A stretch of 64,000 bases of DNA from Wenjunlia vitaminophila DSM 41686 (GTDB lineage: Bacteria > Actinomycetota > Actinomycetes > Streptomycetales > Streptomycetaceae), in NCBI RefSeq assembly GCF_000380165.1, contig NZ_KB904669.1, forward strand, positions 185-64,184. The letters are read 5' to 3'. Positions within the stretch are counted from its first letter, which is position 1. Each line of letters starts with the position of its first letter. Below the pieces are notes generated by a model that was given only the letters and a program-made list of their open reading frames with translations, was not told where the DNA came from and did not search any database. Positions 63,698-64,000 of this stretch are shown one piece after another. Made by a program: the position numbers and the translations under genes.

Positions 63698-64000
63698 ATG
63701 AACAGCGCTCCGCACCTGCTGAGTGAAGACCGACCGGAGTTCGAACGGGTTCTTGACGAGGCCCTGCGCGACGAGGACATCAGGGTCGCGCTGGCCGAGG
63801 CCGCCCCGGGGCTGGGCTCCGACCACCTGCGCGGCCTGGCCGTCAACGCCACCGCCACCATCACCGCGTGCGCGGTGACCGAGTACGAGCACTACCTGAA
63901 GATCCGCACCCAGGCCCGGGAGCTCGCCTCCGGCCGGCGACGGGGCCGCCCCGCGACGTCCACCGGGGGCGCGGAGGACCAACGGGCCACGGACGGATCG
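63698..64000 (+). CDS. Protein of unknown function, 3' end beyond the window
   Basis: 101 residues are visible from ATG 63698, with GGGGGAGG just upstream, and the frame stays open to the last base. The start MNSAPHLLSEDRPEFERVLD and a helical region TITACAVTEYEHYLKIRTQA, then an Arg-rich, disordered stretch, suggest the cytoplasmic N-terminus of a longer protein. Nothing identifies its function. Confidence 0.8.
   Translation, partial: MNSAPHLLSEDRPEFERVLDEALRDEDIRVALAEAAPGLGSDHLRGLAVNATATITACAVTEYEHYLKIRTQARELASGRRRGRPATSTGGAEDQRATDGS

Overview
The window is high-GC actinobacterial DNA with Streptomyces-type features: GTG and TTG starts, GGAGG ribosome sites, a copper-trafficking gene set of the sco/ecuC/copCD/dtpA kind, a Rex-type operator before cydABCD, a DUF5926/SEC-C protein and a primase-polymerase-like protein typical of that group. 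I infer Streptomyces or a close relative. No species can be named from the sequence alone.

Left end (1-8701): the 3' part of a nonribosomal peptide gene cluster, all on the + strand with overlapping or nearly touching genes. It holds the end of an NRPS whose adenylation domain carries an inserted N-methyltransferase, an AsnO/VioC-type hydroxylase, a type II thioesterase, an MFS exporter, an alpha/beta hydrolase with a cysteine nucleophile, a free-standing A-T didomain with an Asn-like specificity code, a SyrP/TauD-like hydroxylase and an MbtH-like protein. Together they point to a peptide with an N-methylated residue and a beta-hydroxy-Asn-type residue.

Accessory segment (8735-13841): a frameshifted tyrosine recombinase lies next to a truncated copy of tRNA-Ser(UGA). 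The complete tRNA-Ser sits 4.2 kb to the right. Between the two copies are a small secreted protein, an IS1380-family remnant, a broken HPr-kinase-like gene and a complete IS605-type tnpA/tnpB element. This reads as stacked integration events at one tRNA gene, with the peptide cluster probably on the outer element.

Core region (13891-37525): HtrA-like protease, TPP-riboswitch-controlled NCS1 permease, glycerophosphodiesterase, two RsbW-like ATP-binding proteins, DUF5926 protein, primase-polymerase-like protein, a SpoIIE-type phosphatase that has lost metal ligands, aminopeptidase P, the copper set (membrane protein, YcnI, Sco, ECuC, CopCD, DtpA), pheA, serS and a HAD phosphatase. A repeat array (20641-20811) and a cluster of DnaA boxes (34952-35258) lie in long non-coding gaps.

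Variable middle (37566-51724): a four-gene ABC exporter operon, an epoxide hydrolase-SDR fusion with a MerR regulator, proS, an MmyB-like regulator divergent from a SnoaL-like gene, an LLM-family oxidoreductase, and a two-gene DUF433/DUF5615 toxin-antitoxin-like cassette bracketed by a 51-bp perfect repeat of the end of the oxidoreductase gene, followed by a second HAD phosphatase.

Right end (51725-64000): cydA-cydB-cydCD (cytochrome bd oxidase and its exporter) behind a Rex-like operator, hisC, a divergent LacI regulator, a calcineurin-type phosphoesterase, a hypothetical protein, and a gene that runs off the window.
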